DNA of 64,000 nt from Benzoatithermus sp963720725 (GTDB lineage Bacteria; Pseudomonadota; Alphaproteobacteria; Geminicoccales; Geminicoccaceae): the NCBI GenBank assembly GCA_963720725.1, contig CAVRGN010000003.1, positions 1,488,001-1,552,000 on the forward strand. The letters are read 5' to 3'. A program made the position numbers and the translations under genes. Positions 55,394 through 63,905 of the stretch are shown one piece after another. Each line of letters starts with the position of its first letter. Within the stretch, counting starts at the first letter, position 1. A model generated the notes under the pieces. That model was not told the DNA's origin and did no database searches. It saw nothing but the letters and a program-made list of their open reading frames with translations.

Positions 55394-57475
55394 ATGGCCA
55401 CCTTCACCGTCACCACCAAGCTCGACGTCGTCAACCCGAACGACGGCAAGCTCAGCCTGCGCGAGGCGGTGGCCCAGGCGAACGCGACCTCGGCTGCCGA
55501 CACGATCCTGTTCGGCAACGCGATCCAGGGCAGGACGCTGGTCCTGACCGGCGGTGAGCTGGTTGTAAGCCGCGATCTCACCATCGACGGCGCCGTACAT
55601 GTGAACGGCGGCGAGACGGATCGACTTTTTCGTACGAGCAATACGAACACGGATCTTTCGCTTGTCAATCTAGCCCTTGAGGATGGCTTTGTTGATGGAA
55701 ACGGCGGCGCGATACTGGTCGGCGGAGGCAACCTGACGCTTGAAAATTGTCTGATCCAAAACTGCGCGGTGCAGGGATCCAGTAGCTATTTCAATCAGTA
55801 TCAGAGTGGCGGTGCGATATACGCTGAAAGCGGCAGTCGGGTCCATATCTCCGGCAGTCGGATTATTGATTGTTATGCCGGCGGCGATTTTGGCCCATAT
55901 GCATCTGGAGGGGCAATTGCTGGCGTTGCGTCATCAGTATTCATCCGCGACACCGCTTTGATCGGCAATCATATTGGTGGGGAATATTATAGCGAGGGTA
56001 GCGGTGGCGCCATTGAGCTCCGCCAACAGAGTTTCCTGCAACTCCAATACGTGATCCTGGATGGCAGTGCCACTTCCGGCCTGGGCAACGGCGGAGCCAT
56101 CAGCCTACGGGACAGCTCGGGAATCATCGACCGCACCTCCGTCATCAATTCCCACGGCGATCGGGGTGGCGGTATCTTTGTGAACGGGGGCGATCTTACC
56201 CTGAGCAACAGCACGGTTGCAAATAACCGTATCGACACTCGCACCGGCGACGGTGCTGGGCTTTATCTCAGGGACGGCAATCTCGTCGTTCGCAACTCGA
56301 CGATCACCGGGAATGAGAACCGCTCCAACTACTCTCGCTACACCGGCGCAGGCGGCGGCATCTTCGTCGCCAACGCGACCGCCGACATCGCCAACACGAT
56401 CGTGTCCGGCAATACCGCCTACGATCCGAACGATTTCCACATCATCGCCTCCGACGTGGTCGGCAGGCTCACTCTGTCGAACGGCCACAACATCTTCGGC
56501 AGCGACGTGGTGGGCGACGTCGCGGGCGACCGCGAGGGGGTCGGCGCCACTGCCATCTTCGCCGCGATCGACCCCGACACGGGCGGCGGTCTGATCAACC
56601 CCGCCGGGGTGGCCCCTCTCAGGGCCGATGCCGCCAACCCTGCCATGGGCGGCGCCGACCGCCTGCTGTTCGAATCCACCGACCAGTTGGGCCACACCCG
56701 CCCGGTACCTGCCGGGACCAACGCCGACGCCGGTGCACTGGAGAGTGGCTTCGCCCCCTCGACCGCGCCGTCCGTCAACAACGACACGCTCACCGGCACG
56801 GCCGCCGCCGACTGGCTGAACGGCCAGGCCGGCCACGATTTCCTGAAAGGGCTCGCTGGCAACGACATCCTCAACGGCGGCGACGGCGGCGATTTCCTGG
56901 TCGGCGGGGCGGGCAACGACAAGCTCAATGGCGGCAGCGGCATCGACCTTGTCGGATTTGCCGACAGCGGTAGGGCCGTGACCGTCGACCTGCGCGGCGA
57001 CGCCGCCTCGGACGAGGACACGGCCAAGCGCGGTGGCGAGACCGACACGCTCACCGGCATCGAGGGGGCGATCGGCGGCAGCGGCAACGATCGCTTCTTC
57101 GGCGACGGCGGCGACAACTGGTTCCAGGGCGGCAAGGGCAAGGACATCTTCACCGGCGGGGCGGGCCGCGATCTCTACGACTACAACCTGACCTCGGCGA
57201 GCCCGGCGGGCTCCGGCCGCGACGTCATCACCGACTTCGCACATCTGGCGGACAAGTTCGACCTGGCGGGCATCGACGCCGACGCTACGGTGGCCGGCAA
57301 CCAGATCTTCCACTGGGTCGGCGGCGCCGCGCTGACCGGCCCGGGCGAGGTCGGCTACTTCACCTCGGGCGGCAACACCATCATCCACATGAGCACCGAC
57401 GCCGACGTCGCCGCCGAGGCCGAGATCCAGCTCACCGGCATCAGGACGCTGAGCGAGCAGGACTTCTATCTGTAG
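55394..57475 (+). CDS. CSLREA beta-helix protein with RTX-like repeats, copy 2
   Basis: A 693-residue intact paralogue of the upstream gene. CSLREA domain (MATFTVTTKLDVVNPNDGKLSLREAVAQANAT), beta-helix (about 50-400; GGAIYAESGSRVHISGSRIIDCYAGG, GGGIFVNGGDLTLSNSTVANN), RTX repeats (LAGNDILNGGDGGDFLVGGAGNDKLNGGSGID, GGSGNDRFFGDGGDNWFQGGKGKDIFTGGAGRD), and a C-terminal GRDVITDFAHLADKFDLAGIDADATVAG to FYL end typical of RTX/peptidase M10-type C-terminal secretion domains. No N-terminal signal peptide, consistent with type I export. The C-terminal kilobase is much closer to copy 1 than the beta-helix is. Likely an extracellular adhesin or polysaccharide-acting protein; the activity is unknown. Confidence 0.88.
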   Translation: MATFTVTTKLDVVNPNDGKLSLREAVAQANATSAADTILFGNAIQGRTLVLTGGELVVSRDLTIDGAVHVNGGETDRLFRTSNTNTDLSLVNLALEDGFVDGNGGAILVGGGNLTLENCLIQNCAVQGSSSYFNQYQSGGAIYAESGSRVHISGSRIIDCYAGGDFGPYASGGAIAGVASSVFIRDTALIGNHIGGEYYSEGSGGAIELRQQSFLQLQYVILDGSATSGLGNGGAISLRDSSGIIDRTSVINSHGDRGGGIFVNGGDLTLSNSTVANNRIDTRTGDGAGLYLRDGNLVVRNSTITGNENRSNYSRYTGAGGGIFVANATADIANTIVSGNTAYDPNDFHIIASDVVGRLTLSNGHNIFGSDVVGDVAGDREGVGATAIFAAIDPDTGGGLINPAGVAPLRADAANPAMGGADRLLFESTDQLGHTRPVPAGTNADAGALESGFAPSTAPSVNNDTLTGTAAADWLNGQAGHDFLKGLAGNDILNGGDGGDFLVGGAGNDKLNGGSGIDLVGFADSGRAVTVDLRGDAASDEDTAKRGGETDTLTGIEGAIGGSGNDRFFGDGGDNWFQGGKGKDIFTGGAGRDLYDYNLTSASPAGSGRDVITDFAHLADKFDLAGIDADATVAGNQIFHWVGGAALTGPGEVGYFTSGGNTIIHMSTDADVAAEAEIQLTGIRTLSEQDFYL

Positions 57476-57526
57476 GCCGGGCTTGACGAGGCGGCGATAG
57501 GCGAGCCGGGATCAGGCTTCGGCAGC

Positions 57527-59336
57527 TCACGCCGCGAGGTCCATGCCGAAGGTGCCCGCCTGCATGCGCCAGAGGCTGCAGAAGACGCCGCCCCGCTTCA
57601 GAAGGTCGGCGGGCGCGCCGTCCTCGACGATACGCCCGTCCATCAGCACCACGACCCGGTCGAGCGAGGCGAGCGTCGACAGGCGATGGGCGATGGCGAT
57701 CACCGTGCGCCCCCGCATCAGCCGGGCGAGCGCCTGCTGCACCTGCTCCTCCGATTGCGAATTCGAGGGCGGAGGTCGCCTCGTCGAGCAGGAGGATGGG
57801 CGCGTCGCGCAGCAGGGCGCGGGCGATCCCCAAGCGCTGCCGCTGGCCACCGGACAGCCTGACGCCGCGCTCTCCGATCAGGGTATGGTAGCCTGCCGGC
57901 AGCCTGCGGATGAACTCGTCCGCCGACGCGGCCGCTGCGGCGTCGACCACTTCCCGCTCGCTCGCGGTCACCCGGCCGTAACGGATGTTCTCGAGCACCG
58001 TGCGGTTGAACAGCGACACCTCCTGCGGCACGACGGCGATCGCGGCCCGCAAGGAGTCCTGGGTCACGGCGGTGACGGGCTGGCCGTCGATCAGGACCCG
58101 TCCATGCTGCACGTCGTCAAGGCGCTGCAAGAGACTGATCAGCGTGGACTTGCCGGCCCCGGAGGCGCCCACCAATCCGACCCGCTGCCCGGCGGGGATC
58201 GACAGGGACAATCGATCGAAGACCGGCCGGCCCGGCTCGTAGGCGAAGCTCACCTCGTCGAAGTCGATGGCGCCGCTGCCGGCGCGAAAGGGCCGCGCAT
58301 GCGGCCCGTCGGGCACGCCATGCGGTCGCGCGATCGCGCCCAGGGCCTCGTCGACGATCGCGATCTCCTGCGTGGCGCCGATCAGGGCGAGCGCGACCTC
58401 TCGGGAATCGTTGAGCACACGGAAGGTGATCGCGCTGACCATGACCACCTCGCCGGCGGTGATCGCCGCCAGCGTCCAGAGATGGATGCACCAGCCCAGC
58501 ATCGCCGCGGCGATCACCCACAAGCCGATCTCGTGCACGGCACGCGTTTTCTCGACATGCAGCCAGCTGCGGGTCTGCGTATGCGCCTCGTCCGAGAAGT
58601 TGCAGGCGAGGCGCTCGCGCTCGATGCGCCGCGCGGCGAAGGCTTTGATCAGCCAGATGTTGGCGACGGCATCGACCACCTCGCCGCTCGAGCGGCTGCT
58701 GCGCTCGGCGAACGCCGCGTGCAGCGGCCGCCCGCGAGCGGCGAAGCAGGCCATGGCGGCGACCAGGCACGCCGCGAACACGGAGAGTGCCGCGCTCATG
58801 CGCCAATCCACGGTGAGGAACAGGAGGAACGCACCGACGAAATCGGCGCAAGGCGGCAGGACGCTCCACGAGATCCGCGTCAGCAGGCCGCCGACGGTGC
58901 GGGCGGTGGCGGTGATGCGGCCGCCGAGCGAGCCCGCCAGATGGTCGGCGAAGTATCGCATCGGATGGCCGGAAAGATGGTCGAACAGGTCGAGGCGGAC
59001 ATCGACCTCGGTCGCGATCACGCCCCGGCAGGTGAGCAGCCCGCCCAGGCGCCAGCACAGGCTCTCGAGGCCGATCAGCGCGACGAACAGGATCAGGGGC
59101 AGCCAGATCGCGGAGCGTGTCTCCCCCTGCGCCGCCATGCCGTCCACGAGCAGGCGCATGGCGAACTGGACGAACAACGCGCAACCGGCGGCACCGGTGA
59201 GCACCAGCAGCAGTCCGGCGAACAGCCAGGGTCTTCGCTTCAGATAATGCCAGATGAACGGCACCGCGCGGGAGGGGAAGGGTGCTTGGCCGTTGCCCTC
59301 CGCCGATCCGGTGCGCGCGGTTACCGCCGGCGTCAC
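57527..59336 (-). pseudogene. ABC exporter (fused membrane and ATPase domains), one-base frameshift
   Basis: A MsbA/LapB-like half-transporter of about 602 residues from GTG 59336. Six membrane helices (about 30-315) precede the ATPase: Walker A GASGAGKST, Q loop VVPQEVSLFNRTVLENIRYG, signature RLSGGQRQRLGIARA and Walker B ILLLDEATSAL. Just after this, an extra base near 57762 breaks the frame; the true end (SQSEEQVQQALARLMRGRTVIAIAHRLSTLASLDRVVVLMDGRIVEDG to FGMDLAA) is in the next frame and ends at 57527. Convergent with the CSLREA genes and coupled (GTGA) to the glycosidase-like gene upstream. The substrate could be a glycolipid; type I secretion of the RTX proteins is also possible, but no HlyD or TolC gene is here. 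Confidence 0.82.
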
Positions 59337-60481
59337 GCAGCGGCGTCCGATGCGGCCCGCAGCGGCGACAGCAGTTCGCCCACGAGCGCCTGCTGTCGCG
59401 CCAGCTCGGCCGCGACCTCGCCGCAGGCCTGCCGGTGACCGCCGCCGTCGGCGTGCGAGAACAATCCGGTCTCGCAGGCCCGCTCATTGTCCCAGCCGGG
59501 ATAGGCGAGGATCGGGTAGAAGCAGACACCCTCGATCGTGACGCCCGCGCGCATGGCGGCGCGCACCTCGCCGCCGATGTAGGCCAGCCACGCAGCGCGC
59601 GCGCTGCGCTCGGCTCCGGTTTCGGCGAGATGGAGCGGCCGCCGATAGCGACTGTGAACGTCCGCCAGCAGCTCGCGCAGCGGCCGATATTGATGATGGC
59701 CCAGCGGAATGGTCGAGCCGTTGCCACGCCACTGATTGTCGGGATAGTAGTTCAGGCCGGCGACATCGAGATAGTCGGGCCGTCCGCCGAGCTCAGGGAC
59801 GGCCCGGCCGGTCAGCATGTCCCAAGCCTCGAACTGGACCTCGTTGCGCTGCGGGTTCGCCGCCACGATGTTGATCAGCGGCTCGGCATGGACGAAACGC
59901 GCCCGGCCGTCCACGGTCCGAATGGCCTCGATGGCCGCGATGGCGCAGCGCACCAGCTGCCGCTTGAGCTCGCCGCCGCGGCGGCGTGCCGCCGGATTCA
60001 TCTTGGCCACGGTGGCGCCCGCCCAGGCCCAGTAGGAGATCTCGTTCACCGGGCAATAGAGCGGAACCTCGTCGCTTTCCGCCGCGATCACCTCGGCCGC
60101 CGCCCGGGCGAACCGCGCGAAGCTCGCGACGAAGTCCGCCCCCCAGATCCGCAGGTGATCGGGATAGCCATAGTGGCAAAGGTCCCAGATCACCTGCACG
60201 CCGGCTGTCCGGGCCGCGCGCAGCATGGGCAGGAAGCTTGACCAGTCGTAGTGGCCGGGGCTGGTTTCGATCAGATGCCAGCGCAGCCCGTCGCGCGCGC
60301 AGCGCATGCCGTGGGCCCGCAGGCGCAGATAGTCCGCATGGGCGTGGCGGTCGTGGGCCGTCGCGGCCAGGAGATCCAGCCGTCGACCGTCGCGGCGGCG
60401 ATGCGACGAGCATTCGAACCCGCCGGCGAAGAAGCTGGCGAACAGCGGCGTAGCGCCGTCCGGCGCAGTGGCGCGGCTCAT
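59333..60481 (-). CDS. glycoside-hydrolase-like (beta/alpha)8 protein
   Basis: A 382-residue protein from ATG 60481 with clan-A glycosidase features: FASFFAGGFECSSHRRRDGRRLDLLAATAHDRHAHADYLRLRAHGMRCARDGLRWHLIE at the start, the acid/base region LYCPVNEISYWAWAGA (Asn-Glu pair, NE), and a nucleophile candidate Glu in HLAETGAERSARAAWLAYI. It resembles family 1-type enzymes and the glycosidase-like proteins found next to UDP-galactopyranose mutase genes. Cytosolic (no signal). Likely part of polysaccharide or glycolipid assembly with the neighbouring mutase and exporter. Substrate unknown. Confidence 0.8.
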   Translation of the reverse strand: MSRATAPDGATPLFASFFAGGFECSSHRRRDGRRLDLLAATAHDRHAHADYLRLRAHGMRCARDGLRWHLIETSPGHYDWSSFLPMLRAARTAGVQVIWDLCHYGYPDHLRIWGADFVASFARFARAAAEVIAAESDEVPLYCPVNEISYWAWAGATVAKMNPAARRRGGELKRQLVRCAIAAIEAIRTVDGRARFVHAEPLINIVAANPQRNEVQFEAWDMLTGRAVPELGGRPDYLDVAGLNYYPDNQWRGNGSTIPLGHHQYRPLRELLADVHSRYRRPLHLAETGAERSARAAWLAYIGGEVRAAMRAGVTIEGVCFYPILAYPGWDNERACETGLFSHADGGGHRQACGEVAAELARQQALVGELLSPLRAASDAAA

Positions 60482-60489
60482 CGCGACGA

Positions 60490-61629
60490 CTACTCGACCG
60501 CGACCGATTGCGCGTCCGGTGCGGTCGGGGCGGGACGCTGGGCGCTCGGCTGCGTCTGCAGCGGCCGATGACTGGCCGCGAGCTTGGCGTACAAGGCCAA
60601 TGCCTGCCCGACCACCTGGTCCATGTTGTAGTAGCGATAGGTGGCGAGCCGGCCGACGAAGTGGACGCCGTGCGTCCGGTCGGCCAGCTTCTGGTATTTG
60701 CGGAACAGCTCTGCGTTCTGCGGCCGCGGCACCGGGTAGTAGGGGTCCCCGACGTCCGAGGGGTATTCGAAGGTGACGCTGGTCTTGGCGTGCTGCTGGC
60801 CGGTCAGGTGCTTGTACTCGGTGACCCGCGTATAGGGCACCGCCTCGTCGGGGTAGTTCACGACGGCGACCGGCTGCAAGTTGGGCTGATCCAGCGTCTT
60901 GTGCTCGAAGCGCAGCGAGCGGTAGGGGAGCTCGCCGTAGCGATAGCCGAAATACTCGTCGATCGGACCGGTGAAGATCAGCCGGACGTAGACCACCTCT
61001 CCCGCGATCTCGTCGAAGTCCGCATTCAACATGATCTTGATGTTCGGATGGTCCAGCATGTTTTCGAACATGCGCGTATAACCGTGTAGCGGCATGCACT
61101 GGAAGCTGTCACCGAAATAACGATCGTCGCTGTCGGTGCGGGTGGGCACCCGCGAGGTGACGCTCTTGTCGAGGTCGGAAGGGTCCATGCCCCACTGCTT
61201 GCGCGTGTAGCCGCGAAAGAACTTCTCGTAGAGTTCCCGCCCCACCCGGCTCACGACGACGTCCTCCGACGTCCGGATCTGCGCCAGCGGCTCCGCCCGG
61301 CCGGCCAGGAACGCCTCCATGCCGGCAGGGTCCAGGTCGAGCCCGTAGAGCCGGTTGATGGTCGTGAGATTGATCGGCACCGGCACCAACTGGCCGTCGA
61401 TCTGCGCCAGCACGCGGTGCTCGTAGGGCCGCCAGCGGGTGAATCGCGACAGATAGTCGACGATCTGTTTCCGTTGCGAACGAGCGAGGGCCGCGGGTGC
61501 CGCGGCCGAGGAACGTACCAGCCGGTGTGCCGTGGGTTCCAGCGCGTCCGCGATCGTGCCGAAGGTGCCGCCACGCCGGCTGGCGAGCCTTAAGGCGCCA
61601 GCGAGAAGGAGAGCACTCGAGCTGACCGG
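60490..61629 (-). pseudogene. glf: UDP-galactopyranose mutase, N-terminal region destroyed
   Basis: From about 61480 to the stop at 60490 the protein is a clear Glf: IVDYLSRFTRWRPYEHRVLAQIDGQLVPVPINLTTINRLYG, FFRGYTRKQWGMDPSDLDKSVTSRVPTRTDSDDRYFGDSFQCMPLHGYTRMF, and RYRYGELPYRSLRFEHKTLD-type active-site region through HFVGRLATYRYYNMDQVVGQAL. The family's first 70 or so residues (FAD-binding GxGxxG, GGN, YGPHxFHTN) are absent: only about 175 bp separate the P450 stop from IVDYLS, and no frame there encodes them or offers a start codon in frame. Fragments such as GGCCCTCGCTCGTTCGC may be degraded YGPHLFH sequence. Either decayed or misassembled. Confidence 0.7.
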
Positions 61630-61655
61630 GCCGGTATGCCGAGCGCGCCGAATTC

Positions 61656-63047
61656 CTATCTCTGGCGCCGCGTCACCCGGCACATGATCTGTTCGGCCGG
61701 CCGCGTGGTGAGGCGCGCCACCGGGCGCACCTTGCCTGGGTCCAGGGCGGCGAAATCGAAGCGGCGCACGAGGCGGGCCAGGATCAAGGAGGCCTCGGTC
61801 TGGGCGAAGCCGGCGCCGACGCAGGTGCGGGGTCCCAGCCCGAAGGGGAGGTAGGTGCCGGGACGGATCTCGCCCTCGCGTTCCGGCGTGAACCGGTCGG
61901 GATCGAACCGGTGCGGCTCGCGCCAGTGCTTCTCGTGCCGATGCAGGACCCAGGGGGCGATCATGATCATCGCACCCTTCTTGACCGCGAAGTCGCCGAT
62001 TCGCGTGGGCTCGGCCGCGACCCGGGGCAGGAAGGTGATCGGCGGGTAGAGCCGCAAGGTCTCGCGGAAGACGTTGCGGACAAAGGCGAGGTGCCGGATC
62101 TGGTCGAAGGCCAACGGCCCGTCGCCGGCGACGGCCTCGATCTCGGCGCGCATCCGGGCCACCACATCGCCCTGGGTCGCAAGGATGAAGAAGGCCCAGG
62201 TCAAGGCACTGGCCGTGGTCTCGTGGCCGGCCAGGAAGAATACGCCCAGCTGGTCGATCAGCTCCTCGCGGGTGAAGGGCCGGCCGGTGTCGCCGCCGCG
62301 CGCGTCGATCAAGTCGGCGGCGATGTCGGCGAGGTCGCGGCCACCGGCGGCGAGATGGACGTCGACGAGGTCGCCCAGATGGCCGCGAATGCGCCGGCAG
62401 GCGTCGAGCACCCATTCATGCTGCGGGATCCTGGCGAAGGGTGCGGCGAAGATCAGCCGCTTGAGCTCGACATGCGCCACCCGGCGCTCGAACACGGTGA
62501 AGGCCTCGAACACGTCGCGCGCCGTCTGCGAGCGCAGCGAGGTCGAGAACACGGTCCGGCAGATGATGTCGGCGGTGAGGTGGCTCATCGCCAGATCGAG
62601 CGAGACCGGCTCGCCGCGCGCCGCCACGCCGTCGAGATGCGCCTCGTAGTCGTCGAGTGCCGCCGCCATCGCGGCGAAGGCGCGGGTGATGCGCATGTGG
62701 GTAAAGGCCGGATCGATCATCCGCCGCTGGCGCCGCCAGGTCTCGCCGCTGCAGACGAAGATCGAGTTGCCGACCAGCGGTTCGAGTGCGCCGACCATCA
62801 GGTCGTTCTTGGGGAAGATGTCGCTGGGATCGGCGAGGATGCCGCGCAGCAGGTCCGGCTCGTTGACGATCAGGATCGAGCGGCGCGAATAGCCGAGATG
62901 GCCCACATCCATGCGGTAGGCATCGGCCGGAAGCAGGCTGAGCAGATTGCCGTCGCCGTTCCAGACCACGCGCGCCAGCGCCGCTAGGGCCGGCAGAGGC
63001 CGCGGCCGCGGCGGACAGTACGGCTTGACCGTGGCGACCGGGTCCAT
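61656..63047 (-). CDS. cytochrome P450
   Basis: A 463-residue soluble bacterial P450 from ATG 63047. The oxygen-activation I-helix AGHETT is at 273-278, the ExxR motif ETLR at 329-332, and the haem loop PFGLGPRTCVGAGFA has the proximal Cys409. The N-terminus has no membrane anchor. Its general style (FPKNDLMVGALEPLVGNSIFVCSGETWRRQRRMIDPAF) is that of the CYP group that includes bacterial carotenoid hydroxylases such as CYP175; adjacency to crtI makes a carotenoid substrate a reasonable guess but unproven. No ferredoxin gene is adjacent. Confidence 0.92.
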   Translation of the reverse strand: MDPVATVKPYCPPRPRPLPALAALARVVWNGDGNLLSLLPADAYRMDVGHLGYSRRSILIVNEPDLLRGILADPSDIFPKNDLMVGALEPLVGNSIFVCSGETWRRQRRMIDPAFTHMRITRAFAAMAAALDDYEAHLDGVAARGEPVSLDLAMSHLTADIICRTVFSTSLRSQTARDVFEAFTVFERRVAHVELKRLIFAAPFARIPQHEWVLDACRRIRGHLGDLVDVHLAAGGRDLADIAADLIDARGGDTGRPFTREELIDQLGVFFLAGHETTASALTWAFFILATQGDVVARMRAEIEAVAGDGPLAFDQIRHLAFVRNVFRETLRLYPPITFLPRVAAEPTRIGDFAVKKGAMIMIAPWVLHRHEKHWREPHRFDPDRFTPEREGEIRPGTYLPFGLGPRTCVGAGFAQTEASLILARLVRRFDFAALDPGKVRPVARLTTRPAEQIMCRVTRRQR

Positions 63048-63104
63048 TCCTATCGACGTAAACGCTGAGTGAGGCTCCGGGCAAGCGAGACGGGGAGCGG
63101 GACG

Positions 63105-63842
63105 ATGTGGTGGGCCTTTCACGTGCTTGTCTGGACGCACATCGCGGTCGGCTCGGTCGGGCTCATATCGTTCTGGGTGCCCGTCCTCGCGCAAAAAGGT
63201 GGCGCCGCCCACCGGCGCTGGGGGCGAGTGTTCACCTGGTCGATGCTGCTCACCGGCAGCGTCGCCATCGGCATGAGCACGCTCACCATCCTGGCCCCGG
63301 TCGCCACCCACCCGCACCTGCAGGCGCTCGAGGTCGAGCTGGTGCGCGGCATCTTCGGCTGGATGATGCTCTACCTGGCCATCCTGACGATCAACCTCGC
63401 CTGGTATGGCTGGCTGTGCGTGCTGAACCGCACCTGCTACCAGCGCAACCGCGAATGGCGCAACCTGGCGCTCCAGGCCCTGGTCACCATCGCCGCCGCC
63501 AATTGCGCGGTCCAGGGCTGGCGGATCGGGCAGCCCCTGATGCTGGGCATCTCGCTCGTGGGGTTCGCCACCGCCGCCACCAATCTGCGCTACCTCTACA
63601 AGGCGGCACCCGCCCGCAACGAGTGGCTGTTCGAGCATCTCAAGGGGCTCGTGGGTGCGGGCATCTCGGTCTACACCGCGTTCTTCGCCTTCGGTGCCGT
63701 CCGGCTGATGCCGCAACTCGCGCTGAACCCGCTGCTGTGGGCGTTGCCGCTCGCCACCGGTCTCGCCATCATCATCTACTACAAGGTCAACCTCGGCCGC
63801 AAATCCGGGAAACCTGTGTACATCCCCAGGCCAGCCGCGTGA
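63105..63842 (+). CDS. DUF2306-like integral membrane protein
   Basis: A 245-residue protein with about seven membrane helices: HVLVWTHIAVGSVGLISFWVPVLA, WSMLLTGSVAIGMSTLTIL, IFGWMMLYLAILTINLAWYGWLCVL, LALQALVTIAAANCAVQGW, and three in the C-terminal half (GVLGISLVGFATAATNLRYLY, LKGLVGAGISVYTAFFAFGAVRL, PLLWALPLATGLAIIIYYKVNL). The conserved histidines in WTHIAVG and AHRRWGRVF resemble DUF2306 proteins of unknown function. It starts at ATG 63105 (GGGGAGC upstream), divergent from the P450 and just before crtI. Confidence 0.75.
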   Translation: MWWAFHVLVWTHIAVGSVGLISFWVPVLAQKGGAAHRRWGRVFTWSMLLTGSVAIGMSTLTILAPVATHPHLQALEVELVRGIFGWMMLYLAILTINLAWYGWLCVLNRTCYQRNREWRNLALQALVTIAAANCAVQGWRIGQPLMLGISLVGFATAATNLRYLYKAAPARNEWLFEHLKGLVGAGISVYTAFFAFGAVRLMPQLALNPLLWALPLATGLAIIIYYKVNLGRKSGKPVYIPRPAA

Positions 63843-63862
63843 TGCACCGCGTCAGCAAAAAC

Positions 63863-63896
63863 TGTTAGGCAAGGTTGACGTAAACCCGCTAAGACA
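63863..63896. promoter_or_regulatory. candidate PpsR/CrtJ double operator before crtI
   Basis: TGT (63863-63865), 12 bases, ACGT (63878-63881), 12 bases and ACA (63894-63896) form a symmetric element ending 9 bp before the crtI-like ATG. PpsR/CrtJ sites are TGT-N12-ACA; here two such sites would share the central ACGT, each with one mismatch (TGT-N12-ACG and CGT-N12-ACA). PpsR/CrtJ represses pigment genes under oxygen and light in purple bacteria. Sequence-based inference. Confidence 0.45.
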
Positions 63897-63905
63897 TCGA
63901 CCGTG

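Larger units (their letters stand above)
53221..57475 (+). repeat. tandem duplication of a 2,082-bp gene
   Basis: Two genes of identical length (2,082 bp each) lie in tandem, 91 bp apart. The first 120 bp and the last kilobase (54304-55302 versus 56480-57475) are strongly alike; the middle beta-helix parts are diverged and AT-richer. This is a duplication followed by differential divergence or by gene conversion of the ends. Confidence 0.8.
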
